From Myrica gale (taxonomy: Eukaryota > Streptophyta > Magnoliopsida > Fagales > Myricaceae): DNA of 64,000 bases. The DNA lies in assembly GCA_963930655.1 (NCBI GenBank), contig OZ005611.1:9245501-9309500 (forward strand). The letters are read 5' to 3'. Shown piece after piece: positions 11,692 through 23,424 of this stretch. A program made the position numbers and the translations under genes. Below the pieces are notes generated by a model that was given only the letters and a program-made list of their open reading frames with translations, did no database searches and was not told the origin of the DNA. Each line of letters opens with the position of its first letter. Position 1 is the stretch's first letter.

Positions 11692-11696
11692 TATGT

Positions 11697-11985
11697 CAAC
11701 TCCTTGGTATAAGTGATTTTTGCTTTAATGAGGGGCGAGAAATGATTGAGGTTGCAGGGAAACGTGTCTATTTATAGAGTGAAGCCACTGAACTGGTCTT
11801 TGTTCACGGGAAAGAGTTATGATTGGTTAAGTCTTTAACTACAATACTTATTTATTCAATGGGTGAACCATTCTTTATCCACTACTTCTCGCACCAATTG
11901 AAATATTGCAACCCAATGCGACCATTTCAATCAATTTCAATCAATGGAATCGTTCTGATGTTGCTTTGGACAATCCACTTTTTTT
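11697..11985 (-). promoter_or_regulatory. Orphan germin-like gene promoter (GLP3 remnant)
   Basis: Read on the minus strand this is a third copy of the GLP upstream region. It carries GTCGCATTGGGTTGCAA, GGTTCACCCATTGAATAA, a TATA box CTCTATAAATAGAC (about 11766-11780), then the leader with CTCGCCCCTCATTAAAGCA. It stops at about 11697, just where the ATG and signal peptide should follow. Instead the LINE tail and copia relic A are found. The coding part is gone from this window. Confidence 0.7.
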
Positions 11986-11989
11986 GGGT

Positions 11990-14150
11990 TAAATCAAAAG
12001 TATTATATATGAAGAAACTACAACAAACTACAAAGCAAATAGAGAGAGAGAAAACAACAACATATCCTAAAAAAACAAAACAAAGCTAAGGAGGTCGGAC
12101 CCATTGAATTTCCATATGCCTCTATTGAGAAAAAACGGTGCGGGAACATCTCCTGACGAGGAGTGGATTGTCCGGGTTATACGTAGATGGGTCTTCTTCA
12201 GTCGCCCAACTGAGGCTCATCGCCATGGACGCATCAGTTGCACAACTAGTGGATTTTAAAATCGAAGGAGCGCTGATTTCTTTGGACTTTGGGGGATGTA
12301 GCGCTGATTCTAGGGACGTATCTGAGTTGATTTGTTTTGACTTGGTTTTGTCCTTTTTATAACTACCTTAATCTTCACCATAAGTCAGGATTATTAGAGG
12401 TAAGTGGTCATCTTCAAGAGAGGTAATTTATAGAGGATCCACAGATTACTACCCAATGCTGATTTATTGACAGAAAAATACGCAATTTTCAGATTTATTA
12501 GTGTCTGAAGAACTACCAGATGAGAAAGTATTCATAGATAAAATCTCTTCTTTAAATGAATGACACAAAAATGGGGACATAAAGGTCAACAGAACTATAT
12601 AACGATTTGCTTACTTGATGTCAGTGAAATCTCTAAGAAAAATAATTCAAGTTACCAAAAACTAGAAACAGAAATGACAATAAATCTTAATTTTTTTAAT
12701 AGACAAATCATGTACTGTTAAAATTTTGAAAATCCTTGAAAGAAAGAGAGGAAGTCGAGGAACTATGAATTTCTAATAGAGAAGACTGAACTGCTTAGGA
12801 TTGCAAAATCATTATATATTAATTAATTGTTTGTGTGAATTTCGTAAAGAAATATAATAGTCCACTATTATATTAGTCAATCATTTATTTGCATTCAAGA
12901 TGCTATAGTCAAGAAAACTCACGTCCGGCCATGATACTATATATGGATGCTATATGTACATATATTAGTCCCCTTTTTTTCTTGAACATATGTTAGTCAA
13001 TCATACTTCTTCTTGGTATTTGAAATTGAGTAATTAGCTCAAGTACTTAGAGAAAAAGAAGAAAAAAAGGGAAGTGGATTAAGCTGCCACGTGAGTCCTT
13101 TTCTCATGGAAAATCTGTCATTTGTTTAGATTTGAAAGAAAGAAGTAGGAGAACCTAGCCTGCAGGTGGGCATGGAAAAAAGTCCAAACTGAGGGCTTGT
13201 TTTGTTTATATTTATATTATATATAAATTGAGTTGACCCATTCTTTGCCGTTTGTTCAGCTGTGGAAGCAAGTAGTAGCTAGGAACCTCGATTAAAAAAA
13301 AAAATATAGTAGGAACCTCGCCTGCAGCGGGGCATGAAAAAGTCCAACCAAAGGCCTATATAGATAAAGTTTAGCCCTGCAAGAATTATATATCTTATAG
13401 TTCAAGTAGACCTTGGATACTATTTCGTTCCTACAAAGAGATATGTGTTAAGATCGTTGGACTTAAGTTGCCGGTAGAATTTATTTTAAATTAATACTCG
13501 TGGACATATATAAAGTTAGGTACATGTTACATGTTAATATTGATATAAAGTTAGGTACATGTTACATTAAAATATTCGTGGAAACCCTCTTGAGCGCCCA
13601 ACCCGAACACTGCCAATGTCTGGGTCTTTGTTTCATTTGAATTGATGTCATATCTGAGTAGCTTCTTTATACTAGGCATTAATGATGTTGGACTTTTGCA
13701 ATAACCCTTGTTTGGAATTCACTCTCTTTTCTTTCTTGATTATTTAACTTTTGTAAAAGAAGAGGCATGGATAGATTCGTAGATTCCTCAAACTTTAAGG
13801 GCATGTTTGAGACCCCAAATATTTGGGGTCTCAACAAATCGGACAAACCAAACAAACTTTAAAATTTTTAACTTTTACACCTACACACTTCACTTTTCAC
13901 AAACCCCAATAAATCTCAATAAAGTAAAGATTCCCAAAATTTTGAGAATATTCCCCAATATTTTGGCAAACAAACATCTCCTAATTCGTAGATTCGAAAC
14001 GCAGTTAGTTTTAATCGTGTATGTTGCTCTACCTCTGTTACCACGCAATGAAAAATAAAAGAAGAATAAGATATGATAAATATAGGAAAAAACAAAAGAA
14101 GATATGATAAGCAGCCACTTTATTTTATTATAATAATTGTTACGACGTTA
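11990..14150. other. Gene-free interval between GLP3 remnant and GLP2
   Basis: No convincing gene. Two direct near-repeats of a CCTGCAG...GGGCATG...AAAAAGTCCAA block occur near 13155-13190 and 13315-13345. A tandem duplication of ATATAAAGTTAGGTACATGT lies near 13508 and 13543. The right part is 3' flank of GLP2. AT content is high. Confidence 0.4.
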
Positions 14151-14251
14151 CAAGGGAATAGTAGGAAAACTCAGATCATTATCTGGAAGACTGGAACGCC
14201 TGATGGTTCACTGTGGGTATTTCATCTGTATCTCTAATTCTTTAGCTACCA

Positions 14252-15106
14252 TCATTTGAACTGCTTCTCGAGATAGTTAATTACATTTTTGTCCACTTGA
14301 AAGGCCTTGGTCAAAACATCAGGATTGATGGGAGGATTAGCGTCAAAGACTGCGTTGGCTATTGTGATCACCCCAGGATTCTGGCTGCTGAGAGCAGCAA
14401 ATACAAGAGCATTGGTATTTCCTGTATTCCACTGGAAGTGAATAAGACCAACTGGGAACACAAATACGTCTCCGTTATTTAGAACTTTGGTGAAGAGAGG
14501 GTTTTCTGTGTTGGATGTGACAAAACCAACGTAAAGAGTACCCTCTAGGACCACTATTACCTCAGTGGCTCGAGGATGGGTGTGGGGAGGATTTAGACCA
14601 TATGGCGCAAAGTCAATGCGAGCCACAGATATGCCTAGTGTGTTTAGGCCTACTAATTTGTCTACGTTCACAGCAGTAACATTTGACCCTTATTTATTTG
14701 AGGTGTCACCGGGCTTATCTAGCCCCGAGAAGAAGAAATCATCAGCTTTAGCATCCTTAGGGTTATTGCAGAACTTTCCGTTCACGAATTCTGTACAAAG
14801 AAGAGTACGTTGCTATCACAAATTATTCGGAACTAAGCATGTCAAGTCCTAATTGCTACATAAATGACACCCTAAAGAATAACCTCCTCAATATATGCGT
14901 GAATGCCACGATGGAAAACAATATTACAGATGCGTGAGATCAATGATTACAGAAGAACTGAATGATGTTTCTGTGTACGTACCATCAGAATCTTTGGTTG
15001 CAACACAAAAGTCTTGCAGGGGACTAGGGTCAGAAGCAGAGGCAAGAGAGCAGGCCAAAGCAAACAGGAGCACAATTCCGAGGTACATGGGAACGCCTTT
15101 CTCCAT
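14252..15106 (-). pseudogene. Germin-like protein GLP2 with one premature stop
   Basis: Two-exon GLP on the minus strand. Exon 1 is 15106-14983 (signal peptide MEKGVPMYLGIVLLFALACS, then PLQDFCVAT) and exon 2 is 14790-14252; splice sites and phase are as in GLP1. Box 1 ([10 protein letters not shown]) and box 2 ([16 protein letters not shown]) keep all Mn ligands and the C-terminus ([10 protein letters not shown]) is intact. However, the codon after SNK, where GLP1 has Leu77, is TAA (plus-strand 14690-14692). Apart from that one codon the gene is full length (about 220 residues), so it is a very recent loss, a null allele or a sequencing error. An in-frame downstream start could make only the cupin core without a signal peptide. 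Confidence 0.88.
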
Positions 15107-15300
15107 CTTTGAGGCTTTCTGTAGCTTTTAGTATTCTGCGTAGTCTTGCTATGGTGAGGGGTGAGAAATGTGTTGCGGAAACTCGTCTATTTATGGAGGG
15201 GAGTCATTGAGCAAGTCTATGTTTCCCCTTATACACGCAAGATGATAAGATTTAGTACGTAATTAGTCTTCAACCACTACTTGCCACATCTTGAAAAATA
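15107..15300 (-). promoter_or_regulatory. GLP2 promoter and leader
   Basis: On the minus strand a TATA box in CTCCATAAATAGACGAG lies near 15185-15198, followed by the leader CTCACCCCTCACCATAGCAAG shared with GLP1. Further upstream is GTGGTTGAAGACTAATTACG, corresponding to the GLP1 block at about 2818-2835. Confidence 0.6.
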
Positions 15301-15499
15301 CAAACAAATTCGAGATCAAGGCGTCCTATTTGAAAAAAGAAAAGACAAAAGACTACCTCTGCCAAGGCATTTGTTATATTCTTGCTTTAGATGTTATTTC
15401 TAATTACACTCCCTTGACTAACCTTACAGAGAAAGAAACAAATTATCGTAAGAGGAATCAGAGAGATGATGACGTAGATGTAAAAGTCTAACATGTGTC

Positions 15500-15661
15500 G
15501 GTAGGTAGTCTCCATTTCCCTGTAGAAGTGCCACCTTGCCATGTGGATCCATTTGTATCTTTTCATTTTATGTCTGGCTGGGAAGAGGAAAAATACAGGC
15601 TAAACAAAACCTTTCAACTTCTAGAAGCGGGAGGGTTACATCTTTATATATATATATATAT
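15500..15661 (+). repeat. Left half of a fourth GLP upstream region (GLP4 remnant)
   Basis: Bases about 15545-15640 (CCATTTGTATCTTTTC, CTGGGAAGAGGAAAAATACA, CAACTTCTAGAAGCGGGA) match 2170-2275, upstream of GLP1, in the same orientation. The match ends at a short (TA)n tract into which copia relic B inserted; the other half appears at about 20300. Confidence 0.6.
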
Positions 15662-18600
15662 TGTTGGCGTGAGTTGTATTAGAGAGACCCCTCCTTTCGG
15701 AAATGGCGCACTGACAACGCTATTGTCAAGGGATGGCATATCAATTCCATGGACTCAACCTTGATCAGCAACTTCATCAGGTTTCCAACTGCAAAACAGG
15801 TATGGGATTCCATTGCTACTACATATTTTGACGGGAGTGATACATCTCAAGTGTACGACCTCCGGCGGCATGTGACCCATCTGAAACAAGCGGGTGGTTC
15901 TCTTGAGAAATACTTTACTGATCTCCAAGGGTTATTGCGAGAGATTGATTTTCGTCGACCAAACCCAATGAAATGTGGTGCTGATATTCAGCACTATAAT
16001 GACCTGCTTCAGGAAGACCGAGTATATACCTTCCTGGATGGCCTAGAGGATAGGCTTGACAACATTCGAAGTGATATATTACAGATGCGCCCACTCCCTA
16101 CTGTTGAACAAGCGTTTGCTCATGTTCGCCGAGAAGTTGTAAGACAAGCAGTTATGATTATCGATGGCTCCATAGATACTCCTGGATCTGTTCTAGTCTC
16201 AAAAGGATCCAAACCTGGGTCATCGTCTACCCGGTGTCTCTCTTTGGGCACCGGGAAGACCAGCACCTCCTCCAAGTCACGGTTTTCTTCCTCCGATGGA
16301 ACCAAGTGCTCTCATTGTGGTAGTGTAAAACATACTCGGGATACTTGCTTCAAATTACATGGATATCCTGATTGGTGGAATGATTATCAAGCTCGTAAAC
16401 GTCGTGATGCTGCTGGTGGAGACGCAGGTCAGGTTGCTGTAGCAGCAGCCCAGTCCAATCTTTCTCTCTCTCCTCACGTGGAACCCACCCAGGGTGATTT
16501 GCCACTCACGAATCAAGGTACACCTGGTACTGCGTTTTATAGCTTCTCTCCAAATTGTGAGGGACGTGTTGATAGAAGTTCTTGGATACTTGACTCGGGA
16601 GCCACCGATCACATGACTTTCGATGCCACAGATTTTTTGCAAACCTCTCAGCCACGGCGCACCTACATTGCTAACGCCAATGGGGTCATGTCTCCAGTTA
16701 CGGGGGCTGGCACAGTACAACTGTCCCCTACTTTATCATTATCTCATACTTTGCTCGTTCCTTCTCTTTCCCATAAGCTGCTATCTGTGAGCCAAGTTAC
16801 CGAAGCTCTAAATTGTGTTGTCCTAATGTACTCTACCTTCTGTTTTTTTCAGGATATTCTTACCAAGGAGATCATTGGGCGTGGTACTAAGAGATGGGGG
16901 CTTTATTACATGGATGATTTTAGTGTTAGCTGTGCACATCACACGCATTCCTCAGTTGACAAGAACGAACGACAGATTTGGCTTTGGCATCGTCGGTTAG
17001 GACACCCGTCTTTTGGTTATATGAAGTATTTGTTTCCGAGTTTATTTTCTAATAAACAGTTGTGTGACCTCAAGTGTGAGACTTGCATTCTTGCTAAAAG
17101 TCATCGGGCTACTTATCCTTTGAGTATGAATAAAAGTAATATTCCTTTTGCTTTAATTCACTCTGATGTGTGGGGTCCTTCCCCCGTGTCTACAATATCT
17201 GGTTTCCGCTGGTTTGTGATATTTGTAGATGACTGTACTCGCATGACTTGGCTATACTTGTTGACACATAAAGACGAAGTTTTGAAGACATTTCAGTCCT
17301 TCCACACTATGGTTCAAACCCAGTTTTCAGCTAAGATTCAGGTTCGTAGATCAGACAATGGTGGTGAGTATGTGAACCACCAGCTTCATGCTTATTTTCA
17401 GCATCATGGCCTTATTCATGAAACCTCCTGCCCCCAAACTCCTCAGTAGAATGGCGTTGCTGAGAGAAAAAACTGCCATATTCTTGAAACTGCTCGGGCT
17501 CTGTTACTTGGAGCTCATGTGCCAAATAGACATTGGACTGATGCTGTTGCTACAGCTGTGCATCTCTTCAATAGGATGCCTTAAAAAATCTTGAATTTCA
17601 AGTCTCCATTACAAACCCTGTCAACGTATGTTCCCTTACCTACGATGTTACTGCTTCCTCCTCGAATTTTTGGTTGTGTTGCCTTTGTTCACCTTCATAA
17701 GAACCAACGCACGAAACTTGATCCTTGCGCCATTAGATGTCTCTTCTTGGGATATGCCACGCATCAAAAAGGGTATCGATGTTACGATCTGGCCACCAAA
17801 CGCACCTATGTGACTATGGATGTCACTTTTCTGGAATCCGAGATGTTCTTATCTTCTGCCGTACCAAATTCTCCTCGTCAGGGGGAGATCAGTGGTGACG
17901 AGCCGAATTGGCTACGATTTGACTGGCCTAGATTTAATGACACAGACATCAACGAAATTCATACTAAAATCCATGTCAGTGAGGAAACCAATACAAAACA
18001 AGATATGTCGCCAAAGGGAGATATAGGTTCCAAAGAGACTACATCATCGAACGTTGAAATAGAAGAACCCCACTCCTTAGTACCTGAAGACCCATCTCCT
18101 GAGAATATCCCTGAGGTAAACTCTCCTACCACATCTTCAAACTCTAATGATATAGATACCCCTGTTGGCTATAATTTACCTTTCAGGCATAATCGTGGGA
18201 AACCACCGAATAGATACTCTCCAGATATTGGAGAACGGAGCTCAAAGTATCCAATTGCCAACTATGTGTCTACAAACAGGCTATTTAAACCTCTTAAGAC
18301 ATTTGTGCATGAAATCTCCTCATGTCATGTCCCTACAAATATTCATGAAGCTCTGACACATCCTAAGTGGGCCCAGGCTGTGAAGGAAGAAATGGAGGCA
18401 CTGCAAAAGAATGAAACATGGACTCTTGTTCCCTTGCCCGTAGGAAAGAAGACGGTGGGGTGTAAATGGGTGTTCTCCATTAAACACAAAGCAGATGGCT
18501 CGATCGACCGATATAAAGCAAGGCTAGTGGCAAAGGGGTACACCCAGACATATGGTGTCGACTATCAAGAGACCTTCTCACCGGTCGCAAAGTTGAACTC

Positions 18601-20073
18601 GGTTAGAGTGTTGTTATCTCTCGCAGCAAACCTTGATTGGCCATTGCACCAGTTTGATGTAAAAAATGTCTTTCTCCATGGTGATTTGGAGGAGGAGGTC
18701 TACATGGATGTTCCACCACCAGGCTACACAGCAACTTCTGATGTTGAGGCAGTGTGCAAATTACAAGGAGCATTGTATGGCTTGAAACAATCACCTAGAG
18801 TATGGTTTGGGCGGTTCAGCTTGGCAATGAAGAAATATAGGTATCAACAGAGTAATTCAGACCATACACTATTCCTAAAGCATCAACGGGGTAGAGTCAC
18901 GGCCTTAATAATATATGTAGATGACATGATTATTACAGGAGATGATTCAGAAGAGATATCAAAACTTCAAGAGCATTTAGCAATTGAATTCGAAATGAAG
19001 AATCTGGGAGGACTCAAATATTTTCTGGGAATTGAGGTTGCTAGATCAAAGAAAGGTATATTTCTTTCCCAACGAAAATATATTCTAGATTTTCTATCAG
19101 AAGTGGGACTATTGGAATGCAAGCCTACTGATACACCAATTGTCCAAAACCACAAACTGGGAGAATATCCAGACCAAGTGTCAACAAACAAAGAAAGATA
19201 CCAAAGATTAGTTGGAAAACTTATTTATCTCTCACACACTCGCCCAGACATTGCGTATGCAGTGAGTGTAGTGAGTCAATTCATGCATTGTCCAAGTGAA
19301 GATCACATGGATGCAGTGTTCAGAATTCTTCGATACTTGAAGTCATCTCCAGGAAAGGGATTATGTTCTCGAAAAATAATCATCTCAAAGTCGAGGGATA
19401 TACAGATGCAGATTGGGCAGGAAATATATCAGATCGAAAGTCCACCTCGGGTTACTTCATGTTCGTTGGTGGGAACCTAGTAACGTGGAGAAGTAAGAAG
19501 CAGAATGTAGTGGCTCTATCAAGTGCTGAAGCTGAGTTCCGTGGAATGGCTAAAGGTCTTTGTGAGCTTCTCTAGCTTAAAAGACTATTAACAGAAATTG
19601 GTTTTGCTCCAAGTTGTGAAATGGATCTGTTTTGTGATAATAAGGCTGCCATTGATATATCACACAATCCTGTCCAACATGATCGAACCAAACACGTGGA
19701 GGTGGACCGACATTTCATCAAACAAAATCTTGAGAACAAGACAATTCGATTTCCTTTTATCAAATCTAAAGATCAGTTGGCAGATGTACTTACAAAAGCT
19801 GTATGCAGCAAAGTTTTTCACAACTCACTTGACAAGTTGGGGGGAGTGTTGGCGTGAGTTGTATTAGAGAGATTCTAGGAATTAGAGATATTGCAGGATA
19901 TTTGATTGTGTTGTACGTTGATTGTGTTTGATTGTGTATCCCATGATTAAAGGGTCAACCGTGATTTTAGGACAGACTAAAATATGACCCTTTGTGTATA
20001 TAACTACCTCCTATTCCTTGTAAAGGTATCGAAGAAAGTAATACAGAAAATATTCCTTCCATGAATTTTTTCA
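15662..20073 (+). mobile_element. Ty1/copia LTR retrotransposon relic B
   Basis: Both ends carry TGTTGGCGTGAGTTGTATTA. The 5' copy is only a short remnant, while the 3' LTR (19847-20073) is whole. The element is flanked by TATAT on both sides, within a (TA)n run. Internal parts in order are a UBN2-type gag with a CX2CX4HX4C-like knuckle (about 15.75-16.4 kb), protease (DSGATDHM, about 16.6 kb), integrase (about 17.0-17.8 kb), reverse transcriptase with YVDDM (about 18.4-19.1 kb) and RNase H (about 19.4-19.85 kb). It is broken, with a reduced 5' end and roughly three further interruptions, but the pol region is well preserved, so it is probably not ancient. LTR divergence cannot be used for dating. 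Confidence 0.88.
19847..20073 (+). repeat. 3' LTR of copia relic B
   Basis: Preceded by the polypurine tract TTGGGGGGAG, it starts TGTTGG and ends TTTTTTCA, 227 bp. It is followed by TATAT, the presumed target duplication. Confidence 0.8.
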
Positions 20074-20284
20074 TATATATATACTTGCAAAAATCTCCAT
20101 AAATCTCTTAGAGATAATTTTTAAATGCCATTTAGGTTTATTCTATCATCCCATCTCAATGCATGTTTGTTAAGAATCTCAAATTTACTCATTTTGATGC
20201 TTTTAGGCATCGTTTATTGTCTGTCATGAGCTTATAAATTCCCCCCTAAGCCACATTAATTGAAGCATTCACATTCAATTACCA

Positions 20285-20390
20285 CAATAAACAATGGGAA
20301 GCATTGGGTTGCATTTCAATACATGCGAGCAGTAGTGGTTAGAGACTGGTTCGCCCATTGAATAAATCAGCGTTAAGGTTGAATTCAAGA
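20285..20390 (+). repeat. Right half of the GLP4 upstream remnant
   Basis: GCATTGGGTTGCATTTC, GTAGTGGTTAGAGACTGGTT and CGCCCATTGAAT match 2740-2830 upstream of GLP1 in the same orientation. No GLP coding sequence follows; instead the CDCA7-like gene starts 200 bp downstream. Bases 20391-20597 are presumably the leader of that gene. Confidence 0.6.
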
Positions 20391-20597
20391 AGCAGGAGAA
20401 TGGACGCCAAACCTCGACGACATTATCTACATTGTGGACTTGTCGTCGATAGGACTGTAGACGACAATTTGCTTTCCCATCGAAATTGCAGGGCCAGAGA
20501 TCATGCGACTTTTCATAATCTACAGTCGACCATTTTTTGAAGTCTCTCGCACTCGCCTACTCGCTCTAAACTCCGGGGCAGGGAGAGATTAACGACA

Positions 20598-23424
20598 ATG
20601 CCTCGGAGAAAGAGAGCTCGAGGCGCCGGTGAAATCAACAATGAAGAAACCGTATGGAGTGGAAAAGAAGGGGTTTCAGGGTACGAGCATTTGAGGGACC
20701 AGAGGATCAAAGAGAACCTGGAGAGAATGCAGAAGCTGGGGATTCTCGACCTCTCTCGGAAGATGAAGTCAGAAACTGCCCCTTCCAAGCGAGCCCAAAG
20801 GTGCCCTTCTCAAAGTAAAACCCAGATCCCTTTGCGGATTCCCGGCTCCCCAAGGCGCTCTTCTAGGTACTTTCTTTTCTTTTCTTCTTTTACTGACTTT
20901 ACTTTTTGTTTGGTTGATGGAAAGTAAGGAAACAACAGACAGTGATCGAAAGCCATTGATAAATGTGTAAAAAGTTTGTGTTTTTCCTTGTCCCAAATAA
21001 GAAAAAACCTACCTTTCTTCAGCGATAAAACTATCTTGACCTCCTTCTGATCATACACTATTGATAATCACTAGTGTGTTGCTTGAAAATTTTCATAATG
21101 TTTCAGGTTGAAGAGTGTGATTCCAGTTAGCTATTCTGAAATCCGTACTACCAAGGAGAGGGACCCCTCGAAGGACCATGAGATTCACATAAGGGAAGGT
21201 TCACGGCCGGAAATTTACACGGAAGAACATGATAAGCTTCTGGGAGATTGTGACACAAGTTGGGAGCTTTTTGTGGATGGATGTGGCAAAGATGGGAAAC
21301 GTATATATGATCCGATGAAGGGGAAGACATGCCACCAATGCAGGTGACGTGTTCTTGCTCGACCATTGTAATAAATCCATATTCTAATGATTTCTTGATA
21401 TAGAAGTTTTCCCTCTGTTATTCTTCTCTTGATAAAACTTTTGCCGTCTCGACATCGTGTGGGAAGAGGCCTAATCATATGTTCCAGCGCATCGTTATCC
21501 TAAAACTTGGTCATGTTGTGTTGTCGTCTTAAAAAGCCGTTATCAATATCGTGAGTTAGGCCTAAGGTTCAAGAAATGTTGGCAACACAACTTTAACGTT
21601 ATAACAGAGAGTGGTCCCTGCTTTGTTCTAGAAGGGATTTGGAACCTCAGAAATATGGACTTCGAAGTGTTGCTCTTCCTCCTCTCTCTTCAAACAACCC
21701 CCCCTGGCTGCTTACCCGCTTGTGCAAGATTAAATGTTCATTCTTGTACATCTCAAATTGCCTCAAGTGGTAATGAGTAACATGTTGATGCCATTCATCA
21801 AGCCGTCAACTAATGTTGCTTTCCATCAGCTGATTCGCAAAAAGTTTTTTCTTCTTCGGAAATAATTTTTGTGGAGTACCCTTCAAGTCTATACAAAAGG
21901 ATGCAACTATATAATTTCTTTATTGAGGTTGAGTGTTTATTTAGTACTTTTTCACCAATTACAACAATGCCATATTTTTTCATAGGGAGTACTGGTAAAG
22001 CATCTTTAATGATGACCTGTTTCTATGCAGACAGAAAACTCTTGGCCGGCACTCTAATTGCAGCAAATGCATCTTGGTCCAAGGGCAGTTTTGTGGGGAT
22101 TGCTTGTACATGAGGTAATATATTTGATCTCTTCTAGATTATGCAAAAGAAGCTGTTTCTTATTTTATTACATTTGGCTGATTGGAGTGGTATTGCATCA
22201 TGTTTTCCGTTGCTTTGAGAAATGGGCCTCTCATGTCACTCGGGAACACAGAAACCTGTGTTAATTGTAATAGGACCACCAAAGCAAAAGATTGGTAGCG
22301 TGTACATGTGTATATATATGTATTGCCATCCTGGTCCTAGAATCTATTATTAGTTTGTGACCACACCACATTTCCTTTATATCATAAGGGAGACCACCTT
22401 AGATAGGAAGTTATTGCATGAAAATGAGTGATGACGTTTTTCCTACATATGTTCCTGAAGTATTTCCTTCTCACCATCATATATGGAGCCTTTCAGTAAA
22501 CTTGGAGCACTGCAACTCAATAACAGCTTAAAAAAATGGTCTGAATGTTCTTGTTCCTGAATGACTGTCACTGTGGGTTCATTCATCACGATATTTAGTG
22601 GGGCCTGGATTATGCATAAATTGTTCGGAATCAGAAACCCTGTTGTGTACTGAAAAGCTAGTCCAGCCAATAAATATCAGTCTTGGTAAACTGTGTTTGT
22701 TGTTTATAGTCAAAATCTGCAATCTTGTTCAGATATGGAGAGAATGTGATCGAAGCCAATCAAAATCCCAATTGGATTTGCCCCGTTTGTCGGGGAATTT
22801 GCAACTGCAGTATCTGCCGCAAGGAGAAAGGGTGGAGACCTACTGGCTCTCTCTACAGGAAGGTTAGCGCTCTCGACCCTTTAGATAGGGGTGAGCATGA
22901 GCATTATGCTACCTCATTTTATTTTGCCTCAAACAGATAATAGGTCAGATCCTGACTTCTACAATTCGGACGGACAAAAAATTATAGACGATCATGATAG
23001 AGGAAAATAATAATCTTACAGCAGCGACCTCTTTAATTTGTTAGGTTTACCATTCATGGCTTCTCATATCCCCCCTAGGATGGGTGCCATAATCCTTGTC
23101 TTTTGGTCCACTGGAGGCCTATTGGGCTTATGGACTATGAAATGGGAGGTAAACTTCTCCTTTCCTTGAAAAGCGAACATAAGTAATAGCGATATTGTGT
23201 GTACTCTTCAGGTTTTAAGATTGGGCTTCAAGTCCGTGGCACATTATCTGATTCAGACCCGTCGCTCTCAATCAAAGTTGGAAGACTCGGTTACTGTAAC
23301 TTTGGCTTCTCGAGACGGATCACAGCTTTCTGAAGTTCTTGATGCAGAGAAGAGCACCAGTGAATTCTCAGAGCCTAAACCTGACTGTATAGATGACAAC
23401 AACAAGATGGAAGAAGAGAGCTAA
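20598..23424 (+). CDS. CDCA7: CDCA7-like zf-4CXXC_R1 zinc-finger protein
   Basis: Five exons: 20598-20866, 21107-21343, 22031-22114, 22733-22862 and 23212-23424. All have GT-AG introns with consistent phases and give 310 residues. The basic N-terminus (MPRRKRARG) is nuclear-signal-like. The core is a zf-4CXXC_R1 domain with CxxC pairs at 165/168, 179/182, 190/193 and 213/216, then CNCSIC at 220-225. In animals CDCA7 recruits the remodeller HELLS to maintain DNA methylation; plants pair such proteins with DDM1-type remodellers (family knowledge). The Arg of QCRQKT, the Gly of GQFCG and the Arg of RYGE, equivalents of human positions mutated in ICF syndrome, are all kept. The last exon continues [14 protein letters not shown]. 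No frameshift is seen. A role in methylation here is inferred. Confidence 0.9.

Noticed and set aside
12138-12362. 74-codon plus-strand frame
   Set aside because: No recognised motif, no promoter or exon context; likely chance in intergenic DNA.
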